Source: JACCXG01 sp963717745 (lineage in GTDB: Bacteria; Acidobacteriota; Vicinamibacteria; Vicinamibacterales; 2-12-FULL-66-21). Taken from it: DNA of 64,000 bases. Position numbers and translations under genes: made by a program. A model generated the notes under the pieces. The model was not told where the DNA came from, ran no database searches, and saw only the letters and a list, made by a program, of their open reading frames with translations. The stretch lies in the NCBI GenBank assembly GCA_963717745.1, contig CAVQXJ010000033.1, positions 1 to 64,000 of the forward strand. The letters run 5' to 3'. How positions within the stretch are numbered: the stretch's first letter is position 1; each line of letters begins with the position of its first letter. Shown here piece by piece: positions 17,161-26,060 of the stretch.

Positions 17161-17469
17161 ATGCCGCAGTCCGAGAAGATCCAGGCCCGCATCCAGTCGC
17201 TCGACGAACGACTCGCGCGGTTGCGGATGAAGAAAGGGCGGCTCCTCGCGCGCGCCGGTCATGTCGAACGCAAGCGCGATACCCGGCGGAAAATCCTGAT
17301 TGGTGGCGCCGTCTTGGCCGCCGTGGACCACGAAGGTGTGCCGGCGCTTCGGACCGCCAGCGACCTCCTGCAGTGGCTCGACGCGAAGCTCCGGCGGCCA
17401 CACGATCGCGAGGCCTTCGACCTGGCGGCGGAACCGCGGCGGTCCGGAGAATCCCGTTCGGCCATCTAA
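17161..17469 (+). CDS. TraD/MobC-like relaxosome accessory protein
   Basis: 102 residues from the ATG at 17161 with ribosome site GGAGG. Residues 1-40 form an Arg/Lys-rich helix (KIQARIQSLDERLARLRMKK), then KRDTRRKILIGGAVLAAVDH and LLQWLDAKLRRPHDREAF. This is the pattern of the TraD family (PF06412) found beside MobA/L relaxases, where it binds at oriT and assists nicking. It is divergent from mobA with the probable oriT between. The C-terminus is short and polar. Confidence 0.75.
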   Translation: MPQSEKIQARIQSLDERLARLRMKKGRLLARAGHVERKRDTRRKILIGGAVLAAVDHEGVPALRTASDLLQWLDAKLRRPHDREAFDLAAEPRRSGESRSAI

Positions 17470-17886
17470 GCCAGCCGGCCCGCAGCGGAGCGGCGGTCAA
17501 GGAGGCCGACCAAAGGGAGGCACCGCGAGGCGGCGCGCAGCGTCCTTGACGGCCGCGCGAGCGAAGGGCATCGTGCCTGGTGCCGAACGAGAACAGTCAA
17601 CGGTCTCTCTCTCAAAATGAGGAGGCCTATCAAAATGAGAGTGCTGCGGCGCGACACCGTCCAGCAATCGTGAGTGCCGAATTGTCACGCTGTTGTTCGT
17701 CGCTCGAATCAGCTGAAGTCGCCTGAAACGCCGGGATGGAAACCCATTCTCTGACGCGACGGCGCTTACAGCGATGACGATGACCGGCGAACACCCTGGG
17801 GTCGATACCGTAAGACAGAGCACGCGTTTTGCTGATGCAGCGATTGGCCCGCGCGAGCCCCATCAGCTCGGATTCAGTGTGGAGAC
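17470..17886. other. Intergenic stretch between TraD-like and excisionase genes
   Basis: About 417 bp with no protein or RNA gene recognised. It contains a 10-bp direct repeat (TCAAAATGAG at 17612 and 17630) that could be an operator for the excisionase-integrase operon downstream. Promoters for 17887 must lie here. Confidence 0.35.
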
Positions 17887-18111
17887 ATGAGGATCAGCCC
17901 AGCCGCCAAGGACGGTCGTGTCGGTCGGCTGCTGTCGGTCGAGGAAGCCGCCGAGTACATCGGTGTCCGTCCGGGAACCCTGCGCAACTGGCTCAGTGCG
18001 CGGCGCATCGCCTATGTTAAAGTCGGTCGACTCACACGCCTGTCGTCCGACACGCTGAATCGATTCATCGCAGAACACACGGTCGCCTCGGTCGAAGAAG
18101 TCGAGCCATGA
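17887..18111 (+). CDS. Excisionase/AlpA-like helix-turn-helix protein
   Basis: 74 residues with a MerR/excisionase-type helix-turn-helix: LLSVEEAAEYIGVRPGTLRNWLSARRIAYVKVGRLTRLSSDTLNRFI. Such proteins bind next to att sites and steer the integrase towards excision, or activate its gene. It overlaps the integrase start by four bases (ATGA), so the two are made together, which fits a recombination directionality factor. Confidence 0.85.
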   Translation: MRISPAAKDGRVGRLLSVEEAAEYIGVRPGTLRNWLSARRIAYVKVGRLTRLSSDTLNRFIAEHTVASVEEVEP

Positions 18112-19448
18112 AGCTGTACAAGCGCTGCGATTGCGACGCCGACGCACGCTGCGATCATCACTACTGGTACCGCTTCTGGCTGCATCACCGGGAACACCGG
18201 GCCTCGACCCACACCGCCAATCGGGACCTCGCGCACCGGATCGCCATCAAGCGCCAGGGGCAAACACTCGAGAGCCACGAGAAGCTGCGAAAACCGAAGA
18301 CCGTCAAGCTCTCGGACCATGCGACCGCGTACGCGGAATGGGCCGAGAAAACGAACCGCAGTTCGTTGCTCAAAGACCGGCGCGTCCTCAAGGGCTTCCT
18401 GGAGACGGTCGGCGATCGGCCGCTGGACGACATCACCGCGTTCCACGTCGAGCGCTGGAAGACCTTGCGCGCGAAAGAGGTCAGTCAATCGAGCGTCAAC
18501 CGCGAGCTGAACGTGATCCGCGGCTGCTTCTCGCGCGCAGTGGAATGGGGCCGGCTCATCGTCTCGCCGATGAAGAGCGTCAAGCCCTATCGCGTCGACA
18601 ACGTGCGCATGAGAGTGCTGTCGCCCGACGAGATCACGCACCTCCTCGAATCCTGCCCGCCGGCGCTCCAGCTGATCGCGAGAACCACCCTGGAAAGCCT
18701 TCCCCGGCTCTCTGAGGTGCTCAATCTGCGCGTCGAAGACCTCGGGCCGGACTACGCGACGATCGTGCAGACGAAGAGCGGGAAGAGCCGTCGGGTGCCG
18801 CTGACGTCCGAGCTGAAGGCCGAGCTCGTCAAGCAGGCGCACAAGAGCGGCTATGTCTTCGGTCAGGGCAAGGACGGAAAACCGCCGCAACAGGCGGCCA
18901 TCAGCGTCGCGTTCGGTCGACTCATGCGCGCCATAGGCCTGGAGGGCGTGACACATCACGTCCTGCGGCACACCGGCGCCTCGGCGATGGTCGCGGCGGG
19001 AATCTCCTTGCGCGTCGTGCAGGATATCGGGGGCTGGTCAACGCTGCGGATGCTCGAACGCTACGCGCATCCGAGCGGCGCGGAGATGTCGCGCGCGGTG
19101 CGCGTGCTCACCGCTTACACGACCGGCACAAAAACCGGCACAGCGGCGAAAAACGGGGATGGGGACGGAGAGCGGACCGGCGCCGCAAGTGCTGTGAAGA
19201 GAAAGGTTAGGAGGTGGCGTCCCCAGCGGGATTCGAACCCGCGTTTTGGCCTTGAAAGGGCCACGTCCTGGGCCTCTGGACGATGGGGACGCGCGAGGGA
19301 GCGGCCGCGGCGGGCGGCCGAACACCCGATGATAGCATGCAGCCAATCCGGCCAGGCCTTCGGGACCGTTCGACTCTCGCGGGCCACCAACGTCGGCTCG
19401 GTCGCGTCGCCGGCGCACACCGGGCACGCCGGCGCACGCTGTCAGTAG
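18108..19448 (+). CDS. int: Tyrosine integrase of the island
   Basis: 446 residues as integrated. A Cys/His-rich N-terminus (KRCDCDADARCDHHYW) and an arm/SAM-like domain (about 70-165) precede the catalytic domain, which has Arg in LPRLSEVLNL, the HHVLRH box, GGWS and the nucleophile Tyr in MLERYAHPS. The true catalytic domain ends near residue 330. The rest runs through the antisense of tRNA-Glu (RDSNPRFGLERAT) and on to 19448. In the excised circle the frame would instead pass from the att core into the left island end and stop after about nine codons, so the C-terminal tail depends on the integration state. Confidence 0.9.
   Translation: MKLYKRCDCDADARCDHHYWYRFWLHHREHRASTHTANRDLAHRIAIKRQGQTLESHEKLRKPKTVKLSDHATAYAEWAEKTNRSSLLKDRRVLKGFLETVGDRPLDDITAFHVERWKTLRAKEVSQSSVNRELNVIRGCFSRAVEWGRLIVSPMKSVKPYRVDNVRMRVLSPDEITHLLESCPPALQLIARTTLESLPRLSEVLNLRVEDLGPDYATIVQTKSGKSRRVPLTSELKAELVKQAHKSGYVFGQGKDGKPPQQAAISVAFGRLMRAIGLEGVTHHVLRHTGASAMVAAGISLRVVQDIGGWSTLRMLERYAHPSGAEMSRAVRVLTAYTTGTKTGTAAKNGDGDGERTGAASAVKRKVRRWRPQRDSNPRFGLERATSWASGRWGRARERPRRAAEHPMIACSQSGQAFGTVRLSRATNVGSVASPAHTGHAGARCQ
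19122..19143. repeat. 22-bp repeat near right island end
   Basis: Exact copy of 11863-11884, same orientation, inside the integrase 3' coding region and 71 bp before the att core. Contains two ACCGGCACA units. It may be an integrase arm site or simply integrase coding sequence of which the left end keeps a relic. Confidence 0.55.
19215..19258. repeat. Proximal attachment repeat inside tRNA-Glu
   Basis: 44 bp identical to 11688-11731. It covers the tRNA 3' half from CCA to the anticodon loop, so integration at this place restores an intact tRNA. Confidence 0.9.
19215..19290 (-). tRNA. tRNA-Glu (anticodon TTC)
   Basis: 76 nt read on the minus strand from 19290. The acceptor stem GTCCCCA pairs with TGGGGAC, then discriminator G and encoded CCA. 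The anticodon loop CTTTCAA gives TTC, and the T-loop is GGTTCGAATCC. It is intact and is the integration site of the island to its left; the integrase frame crosses it on the opposite strand. Confidence 0.97.
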
Positions 19449-20077
19449 ACGATTCGCAAGTTCACGGGGACCGGCGGCAGGGTGCTGTTGACGACGCCGG
19501 TCTGAGTAACGGTGACGGGCTGGCCGGCCACGGTCAGTGTGCCGGTCCGCGGAAAGGCCTCCAGGTTCGCCGTCACGCTGAACGTCACCGGGCTCGCACC
19601 GGAGCCGGTGCCGGGGTTGGTGACGGTGATCCAGGCCGCGCTGCTGGTCGCGCTCCACGAGCACAGCGTGCCGGTAACCACGCTGAGGGTCCGGCTGGTG
19701 CTCAACGGTCCGATCGACACGCTGGTCGGCGACACGCTGATGGGGCAGCTTCCCCCTTCCTGGCTCACTGACACGGTCTGGCCGGCCACCATCAGCGTGC
19801 CGGTGCGCGGGCCGGACGACGTGTTCGGCTCGATCAAGATGGTCGTCCAACCGAAGCCGGTCCCGCTCGCGCCGCTCGAGATAGTGATCCAGCTGGCCGT
19901 GCTGACCGCCGTCCACGAGCACAGGGTCCCGGTGACGATGCCGATGGTCCGCGTGCCGGATGTGGACGGGGCGGTAAACGAGGTGGGGGTTAAGGTATAG
20001 ACGCACTGGGCTCCGGCGGCAGCCGCGTCGAGGAGCCCGATCAACGTGACGAACGCAGCGCAGCGCGGGATGGCCAT
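19442..20077 (-). CDS. Secreted protein with two BACON-type domains
   Basis: 211 residues. A signal peptide (MAIPRCAAFVTLIGLLDAAAAGA) precedes two similar repeats, each with a VTGTLCSW.A.S.A.WIT core, a GSG turn and an R.GTL.VAGQ.V.V.Q end (about 30-108 and 110-192). This is the BACON/Ig-like beta-sandwich often found in exported acidobacterial proteins, thought to bind glycans or serve as spacer. It ends PVPVNLRIVY beside the tRNA; related proteins are often longer, so the C-terminus may have been lost when the tRNA neighbourhood was rearranged. Confidence 0.7.
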   Translation of the reverse strand: MAIPRCAAFVTLIGLLDAAAAGAQCVYTLTPTSFTAPSTSGTRTIGIVTGTLCSWTAVSTASWITISSGASGTGFGWTTILIEPNTSSGPRTGTLMVAGQTVSVSQEGGSCPISVSPTSVSIGPLSTSRTLSVVTGTLCSWSATSSAAWITVTNPGTGSGASPVTFSVTANLEAFPRTGTLTVAGQPVTVTQTGVVNSTLPPVPVNLRIVY

Positions 20078-20257
20078 GGTCGTTCCCTCTGCTGGGGCAG
20101 AGGGTCTCGGTGCACAGGTCGGGCCGCATCGGGCCGGCCCGTAACTGGCCGTGTCTCCGCCAGTTCCGGGTGCGCCGCCCGGCCGGGCGGGCCGGATTCG
20201 TGAGGGGAATGACGACTCCGTCGCCGCGGTCCCCGATGCCCTGGCCTGAGCCTGAGG

Positions 20258-20692
20258 CTAGCCGCGTGCCGCCTTCATCCGCCGCTCCAGTTCCTCCTTC
20301 GGCACGTCCTCGACGTGCGTCGAGATCCACCACGTCACGCCCGATGGATCTTCGACCCCGCCGCTGCGGTCGCCGTAGAACTGCGTCGTCATCTCCTGCA
20401 CCGAGGTGGCCCCGGCCGCGAGCGCCGCGGCGTAGGTGGCGTCGGCGTCCGGCACGTAGAGCAGCACGGTGCCCGGCTGCGCCTTCCATCGCTCGTTCGC
20501 CTGCCCCAGCATGATGTGCGAGTCGCCGATCAACACGTCCGCGTGCACGACGCGGCCCTGCGAATCGCGATGATCCTCGACGGTCTTCGCCTGGAAGGCG
20601 GTCGACACGAACCGCAGCAGCGCGTCGGCGTCCGGCACGATCAGATAGGGGATTGCGGTGTGGTAGCCCTCGGGGATCGGCTTCACGGCCAT
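20258..20692 (-). CDS. VOC-family (glyoxalase/PhnB-like) protein
   Basis: 144 residues from the ATG at 20692 (ribosome site AAGGAC). The fold pattern of a PhnB-like VOC protein is clear: IPEGYHTAIPYLIVPDADALLRFVSTAFQAK, HADVLIGDSHIMLGQAN, VLLYVPDADATYAAALAAGATSVQE and DRSGGVEDPSGVTWWISTHVEDV. Members bind metal or small ligands as dimers; the exact substrate cannot be told. It stands alone. Confidence 0.85.
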   Translation of the reverse strand: MAVKPIPEGYHTAIPYLIVPDADALLRFVSTAFQAKTVEDHRDSQGRVVHADVLIGDSHIMLGQANERWKAQPGTVLLYVPDADATYAAALAAGATSVQEMTTQFYGDRSGGVEDPSGVTWWISTHVEDVPKEELERRMKAARG

Positions 20693-20875
20693 GGTGCGGC
20701 GTCCTTTCGTAGACTTCGAAAATACTGACGACAATGACGGCATTCAGTGTAGCGCCGCCGTCCCGGCACTCGCCGAGATGGGGACGCGCGCGTGGCGCCG
20801 GGGTCGACTCGCGCCCCGGCGCCGGAGCACGATGCGTTGACCCCAGCGCGCGCCTGCGGTACAACCGCTAAACCT

Positions 20876-22070
20876 ATGTCTTCATCCGCCAGCCGCTGGC
20901 TCGTGCTGCTGTTCGCAGTGGTCGGGCTCGCCGCCGCCGCCACTTCCACGTACGTTCACCATCAGCTGCTGACGGTGCCGAATTTCACCAGCTTCTGCGA
21001 CGTCAATTCGACGGTGAGCTGTACCCAGGCCTACCTGAGCGCCTACGGCGAGCTCGGTGGCGTGCCGGTCGCGATTTTCGGAGCCTTGTATTTCGCCGCG
21101 GTGCTCGCGCTCGCCGGGCTCGCCTGGCGGCCGGCCGCGACCGGGGCCTCCTACGCGCCCGTCTACATCTTCGCGCTGTCGGTGCCGGCGCTGGCGTTCG
21201 TCGGCTATCTCGCGTTCGCGGCGTTCTTCATCCTCAAGGCCTTCTGCATCCTCTGCGCGATCACCTATGTCGCGGTGATCGGCATCATCGGTCGTGTCGT
21301 GGCGCGCCTCGACGGTGCCGTTCGGCACGGTCCCGGCCCACGCCTCCCGCGACGCCGCCGCGGCGATCCGCAATCCGCTGGCGCTGGCCGTCGTCGCGGT
21401 GCTGGTCGTGGCGACGGTCGTCGCCGCCAAGGCCTTTCCCGCCGGCGGGGCGCCGATCGTCGCCGCCATCCCCGTGGAGGCGCTGCCGGTGGTGCCCGAC
21501 GACGTTCGCGCCCAGCTGGCGGAATGGTGGGAGGTGCAGCCGAAGGTCGACGTCCCGGTCGACGGCGGCGGCGCCAAGGTCGTCGTGGTGAAGTTCAACG
21601 ACTATCAGTGTCCGTTGTGCGGCGTGACCTACAACATGTACAAACCGGTGTTCGAGAAATACCCGGGGGCGGTCAAGGTCGTCACCAAGCACTATCCGCT
21701 CGAAGCCGAGTGCAACCCGGCCGTCCCTGGCGGCAACCATCTCGCGGCCTGCGAAGCGGCGGCGGCGGTGATCATGGCGCACGGGAAGGGGACTGCCCCG
21801 AAGATGGAGGACTGGCTCTTCTCACACCAGGGCCCGCCGATCCTCACGCCGAAGCAGGTGCGCGACGCCGCGCGCGACGTTGCGGGCATCACCGACTTCG
21901 ACGCGCAGTATCCCGCCGCGCTGAAGGAGATCCGAGCCGACGTGGCGCTCGGGGAGCGCCTCAAGGTCAACTCGACGCCGACCTTCTACATCAACGGCCG
22001 CCTGCTCTCGCGAGCGGTCGAACCTCAGTTCATGAATGTGCTGATCGAGCTCGAGCTGAAGCGTCCGTAG
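20876..22070 (+). CDS. VKOR-thioredoxin fusion (frameshifted), disulfide-bond formation
   Basis: From the ATG at 20876 a vitamin K epoxide reductase domain with four or five membrane segments, Cys41 and Cys49 (FCDVNSTVSC) and the active CxxC at 124-127 (FCILCAI). Near 21290 the frame changes and continues as a further membrane segment (LALAVVAVLVVATVVAA) and a DsbA-like thioredoxin domain with CPLC (NDYQCPLCGVTYN) and the cis-Pro region (NSTPTFYINGRL). Such fusions oxidise periplasmic proteins and pass electrons to quinone. Two separate overlapping genes (second starting GTG at 21294) are possible, but a one-base indel in a single gene of about 398 codons is more likely. Confidence 0.75.
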
Positions 22071-22153
22071 TCAGCCGGGCTCCGGCCGTTGGATGTGAAC
22101 GTTCCTGATTCACGCCGCGGCGGCATTCACAACGCAGCCCGTGTGCCCTCGAT

Positions 22154-22531
22154 TCAGATCAGGACCTGGCGGCGGAGACCCGCCAGCACGCGGAGTGGGA
22201 CCCGCCGGCGCGCGCGCAGGCACAGGACCGGCGTCTGAGCCGTGACCGGGCAGATGGTGAGCAGGCGAGCGGTCTCGGAGACTTCGACCTCGCCCAGCGA
22301 TTCGTCGAGGACGATGAGGTCCGGCATCTGGCAGGAGGCTTTGACGATGGCTTCGAAGCCGGTGCGCGCGGTCAGCACACGTGCGCCCGCCGCGCGCAGA
22401 TGCTGCTCACGCTCCTGCCGCGATGCCGGGTCGGCGTCGGCGACGAGCACGTGCGGCGTGTGGCCGGTGTTGCTGAACCGGTCCGTCATCAGACCGACAT
22501 CGGCGCGCGCGCTTGTTGGTATTTGAGACAT
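22154..22531 (-). CDS. Degenerate response-regulator receiver protein
   Basis: About 125 residues from the ATG at 22531 (GGAGG 10 nt upstream). The receiver fold is visible: HVLVADADPASRQEREQHLRAAGARVLTARTGFEAIVKA, then PDLIVLDESLGEVE with the phospho-acceptor Asp. The acidic pair is DAD rather than DD, and the conserved Lys after strand 5 is replaced (TPVLCLRARRRVP). It lacks an output domain. Signalling by partner exchange is possible; phosphotransfer may be impaired. Confidence 0.65.
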   Translation of the reverse strand: MSQIPTSARADVGLMTDRFSNTGHTPHVLVADADPASRQEREQHLRAAGARVLTARTGFEAIVKASCQMPDLIVLDESLGEVEVSETARLLTICPVTAQTPVLCLRARRRVPLRVLAGLRRQVLI

Positions 22532-22582
22532 CTGGCTCGGCCTCCTGGGTCTCCGGGTCCAAACCAGCAAAAGCGCTGCCGC

Positions 22583-22814
22583 TCAGCCCCGCAGCAGACG
22601 ATCCAGCCCGATGCCGCCGAAAACGCCGACGGTGATGGCCGCGGTATCGATGTGTGTGAGCTGGGCGCCCGGGATCCACGAGCGCGACGACGACCAGCGC
22701 GGCCAGGCCGCCGGCGATCGCAGCGAGCGTTATCTCAGCCGCGACCTTGCCGCGGCGACGAGGACAGCGGTGGGTATCGGTGAGGTGACCGTGGCAGCGT
22801 GGACAGGTCGCCAT
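22583..22814 (-). CDS. Small zinc-ribbon membrane protein (frameshifted)
   Basis: Begins MATCPRCHGHLTDTHRCPRR, a four-Cys/His zinc ribbon, then a membrane helix (AEITLAAIAGGLAALVVVALVD). After VDPG the sense moves to another frame (AQLTHIDTAAITVGVFGGIGLDRLL) with a second helix and a stop at 22583. A one-base indel within CCCGGGC near 22673 explains it. Total about 76 residues. Function unknown. Confidence 0.45.
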
Positions 22815-22900
22815 TCGAACGGGAAGAGACGCGGCGACAATAACATACGGACCCGGCTACACGAAGGCGTTCTCGCGTATCATACGCGGCGTTTCCCTTC

Positions 22901-23384
22901 ATGGCACATCTGCGGCGGTTCGCCTCGTTCGCCCTGCTGATTCTGGGCGTCACGCTGGTCTTCCTGGGCCTGACGCGGTCGCTCGGGGTGACGCCGGCCA
23001 GCGTGCTCGCGAGCGTGGCGGCGATCGCGGCGTTGCTCTACACCGGCGGGGTCTGGTTCGGCTCGGCCGCGCCGCGACCGGGAGTGGTGGTCATCGCCGC
23101 CCGGCGCGGCAGGGCCGATCCTGTTCGATCGGGACGGCCGGTTGATCGCCGGACCGGCAGCGGGGCAGCCGGTCGCCTCCCAGTTCCCCGACAGCCTCCG
23201 GCCCGACATCGAACGGCATTGCGCCGCGGCCCTGGCCGGCCGGACGGCGAGATTCCTCTGCACGCGGGATGGCCGGCCGCTCACCTTCGACGTCCTCCCG
23301 GTGCTCGGCGCCGACGGCACCATCGTCTACGGCGTTGTCGTTTCCATCGACGCGGACGCGGCGCTCGCGGCCGCTATCGTCTGA
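22901..23384 (+). CDS. Membrane protein with PAS-like cytoplasmic part (frameshifted)
   Basis: Two N-terminal membrane helices (FALLILGVTLVFLGLT and VLASVAAIAALLYTGGVWF), then a frame change near 23100 into ILFDRDGRLIAGPAAGQPVASQFPDSL, then FLCTRDGRPLTFDVLPVLGADGTIVYGVVVSIDAD. The second part has the D-R-D-G-R-L and VLGADG motifs of PAS-like folds. Combined length about 160 residues. It may be a small sensor or accessory protein; no output domain is present. Confidence 0.45.
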
Positions 23385-24390
23385 CCGCGGCCCGGAGATC
23401 GCTCATTTGAATGTAGGCGAGCGACAGAACGGTTTTGCTTGAGCCGGTCCACCGTCGCGGCCGGAGCTGACGCTGTGCCGCTATAGTGGAGAACCTCCGT
23501 CTGGCCTGGTGAACCGCTCGGTGTGGTTGGACGACCCATCCTCGATAGGACGCGAAGGGTGGCTTGCCCCACTCTGACGGGACTTCCATGGACGAGCGCT
23601 GGGCCCGACGTCTGCACGGGCACGGCCGTGAGCTTGTTCTCCCGGTCGAGGTAAAACAGCTCCCGTCCGTTCCGCGCCCACCGAGGTCGTGAGCCGCCAT
23701 CCGTTGACACCTGCCACGACCCGTCGGTGACCCGCGGGACGGCCGTACATAGAATCTCACTCGCCGACCTGTAGGCGATGTAGCGCCTGTCCGGCGACAC
23801 GTCGGCGCTTTGTTCGATGGCGTTCGTGTGAACCAACCGCTCGACGAGCAACGGACCAGAACTAGGTGATGTGCCCTGCGCAGATTGGTTCGAAGCACGC
23901 TTGAACCAAACGATATCGCCGAAAGTGTGAGGCGAAATCTCAGTGCCGATGATGCCTGTCCCGTCTGGCAGAACAAATGCGGGCGACTGCCTGTCGGGCC
24001 CGGTGGTCAGCCGTTCGGCGGCCCCTGTGCCATCTGCCGCCTGGACCCATACATGCTGGGCGCCCGCGCGGAGCGACGCGAACACAATGCGCTGCCCGTC
24101 GACGGTCCAGATCGGTTCATGATCAAGGCTCGGATCGATGGTAAGTCGGGTGGGCGGCCCTCCCACGCTTCAAATCCCACAACCAGATGTCGTTGGGCCT
24201 GGTCTGCGATGGCGAGGGCGATGCGACTGCCGTCAGGCGACAAACGCGGTTCGATGTACATGCGAGCCGGAGCAGGTATCGGCGCTTCCTGCCCCTTGCG
24301 ATCTACCCACACGAGCGACCTCGCAATCTGCGGGCGCGACGGAACGTAAACCAGTCTGCCCGTCCGGGAGAACGCGTATTGAGCTCCTCA
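23374..24390 (-). pseudogene. C-terminal PD40/WD40-like propeller fragment
   Basis: Fragments in two frames read LVWVDRKGQEAPIPAP..YIEPRLSPDGSRIALAI, then (after a shift near 24150) DPSLDHEPIWTVDGQRIVFASLRAG, SADVSPDRRYIAYRSA and RPRWARNGRELFYLD. These are PD40 blades as found at the C-terminus of acidobacterial serine/threonine kinases and TolB-like proteins. The kinase or N-terminal part is missing and the 3' end is in disorder. It is a gene remnant in the scar region 23.4-26.2 kb. Confidence 0.6.
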
Positions 24391-24561
24391 CGCAGCTTGT
24401 CGCGTTGCCGGCCGTAGGCCGTGAGCGTCTGCCCTCCGACAGCAGTTGCTGCAGAAGTACCGGGTGCGTCTGACGAGTTCGAGCAGGCGCGAGCCCGACT
24501 TCGCACAGTTTTCTACTTTCATGTCGAACGAGGGGCCCCGAATCGACAGGTTCAGCTTCTT

Positions 24562-25760
24562 TTATTGGCGGCGATGGCGGAATTTGTCGATTCCGAGCTT
24601 CCGGATGCGGAACTCCAGGGTCGAAGCGGGCAAGCCAAGCCTGCGTGCGGCACCATCGGGACCCGAGACACGGCCGCGAGCTGCCGCAAGGGCCGTCTCG
24701 ATTGCCTCTCGCTCGCTGGCCTGGAGCCGATCGGCCAGCAGCGGAGCGCTCGCGCCCGCGCCGGGCAGCGCGTCGCGGTCGATGCGCAGCGTTCCTCCGC
24801 GCGACAGTATGACCGCGCGCTCGATGACGTTCTCCAGCTCGCGCACATTGCCGGGCCAGTGGTACGCCGTGAGCGCCCGTAACGCGCGGGCATCCACGCG
24901 CGCCACGGTGCGTCCCATTCGCTCGCCGTATTTGGAGGCGAATGCCGCCACGAGCGGCGCGACGTCATCGGGGCGTTCTCGGAGGGGCGGCACGTGCACT
25001 GGAAAGACGTTGAGACGATAGTACAGATCGCTGCGGAACCGTCCCGATTGCACATCTGCAGCGAGATCCCTGTTCGTGGCCGTGACGATGCGGACATCCA
25101 CGTGGACTGTCTGCACGCCGCCCAGGCGTTCGAACTCGCGCTCCTGCAGCACCCGCAGAATCGTCACTTGCATGGCCGGAGGAAGCTCGCCAATCTCATC
25201 GAGGAAGATCGTGCCGCTGTGGGCCTGCTCGAATCGTCCACGACGGCGCTCGATGGCCCCGGTAAAGGCGCCGCGCTCATGGCCAAAGAGCTCCGACGCG
25301 AGGAGGGTCTCTGGAATCGCCGCGCAGTTGACTTTGACGAGTGGCCCCTTGGCTCGCCGTGACCGCCGGTGAATCGCGCGCGCGATGAGTTCTTTGCCTG
25401 TGCCGGTTTCTCCCGTGATGAGGACCGTGGCATCGGTCGGGCCGACCTGCTCCACGCGGTCGAGGACGGCGCGCATCGCCGCCGAGCCGCCAACGATGTC
25501 CGCGAACCACGGCGCGTGACCGAGCTGTGCCTTCAGCTCGACATTCTCGGCCGCGAGCTCGTCGCGCAGCCGTCGGATCTCGTCGTTGGCCAGCGCATTC
25601 GCGACCGCGACTGCCAACGCGCGTGAGGCGGCTTTCAGAATCGCCAGCTGCGCTGGCGAAAACGCGACCGGCTCGATGCGCGTGAACACCGCCGCTCCAA
25701 TGCGCGCGCCGCGGACGACGAGCGGCACGGAGGCGTACGCGCGGATCCCGGTCGACTGGA
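24562..25760 (-). pseudogene. 5'-truncated sigma-54-dependent activator (GAF-AAA-Fis)
   Basis: About 400 codons survive. The end of a GAF domain (RAYASVPLVVRGARIGAAVFTRI) is followed by a full AAA+ domain with Walker A (GETGTGKE), the sigma-54-contacting GAFTGA loop and FLDEIGELP, then a Fis-type helix-turn-helix (GPDGAARRLGLPASTLEFRIRKLGI). The first half of the GAF domain is gone: the frame enters unrelated sequence upstream of 25760, where a carboxypeptidase-like fragment ends. It may still be expressed from an internal start, but regulation would be lost. Confidence 0.65.
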
Positions 25761-26060
25761 CTATTTCTGCACGGTCAGATCGATTCGCTTGCTCTCCGCC
25801 TCGGCGAGCGACAGCCGCTGCGCGCGGGGCCGCAGCTCCGCAAGGAAGTCCGGGTCGTACCACTGTCCGTCCTGTGCGGAGTCGACTGTGGCAATTAGAT
25901 AGGTGCCGGCCGGTAGCCCTCTGAACAAGAACTCGCCACGCCGTGTAGCGCGGACGGTCCGTGAATCCTCGCGCCAGCGCGACGTCTCTTCCGGGAACAC
26001 CACGACGGTTCCATCGGCCGGTTGTTTCTTCTCATCCAGGAGGACGCCCCGGATCTGCGT
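25761..26060 (-). pseudogene. C-terminal carboxypeptidase-regulatory-like domain fragment
   Basis: About 100 codons, reading IRGVLLDEKKQPADGTVVVF, then RGEFLFRGLPAGTYLIATVD and ending RIDLTVQK. The LPAGTYLIA motif and strand pattern mark the last CarboxypepD_reg/SpaA-like beta-sandwich of a larger exported protein. Its 5' part is replaced by a permease fragment and its stop at 25761 abuts the truncated activator. Confidence 0.55.

Larger units (their letters stand above)
11688..19258. mobile_element. Mobilisable genomic island integrated at tRNA-Glu
   Basis: About 7.5 kb bounded by a perfect 44-bp direct repeat. The right copy is the 3' part of an intact tRNA-Glu gene and the left copy is an orphan 3' fragment. 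Contents in order: two small coupled genes, an antitoxin with a beheaded toxin, two exported proteins, a MobA/L relaxase with a small membrane protein, a likely oriT, a TraD-like gene, an excisionase and a tyrosine integrase next to the tRNA. There is no type IV secretion system, so the element would need a helper for transfer. The integrase beside the tRNA is the expected recombinase for this boundary. The unit is defined by the repeat and should be complete. Confidence 0.85.

Noticed and set aside
18012..18971. 319-codon frame opposite the integrase
   Set aside because: Pure antisense of the integrase catalytic gene.
19210..19270. RDSNPRFGLERAT tail of the integrase as a protein domain
   Set aside because: It is translated tRNA-Glu antisense, a known source of false conserved peptides.
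19038..20864. 608-codon open frame on the minus strand
   Set aside because: Crosses the tRNA-Glu gene and is out of frame with the BACON and VOC proteins, which are clearly real.
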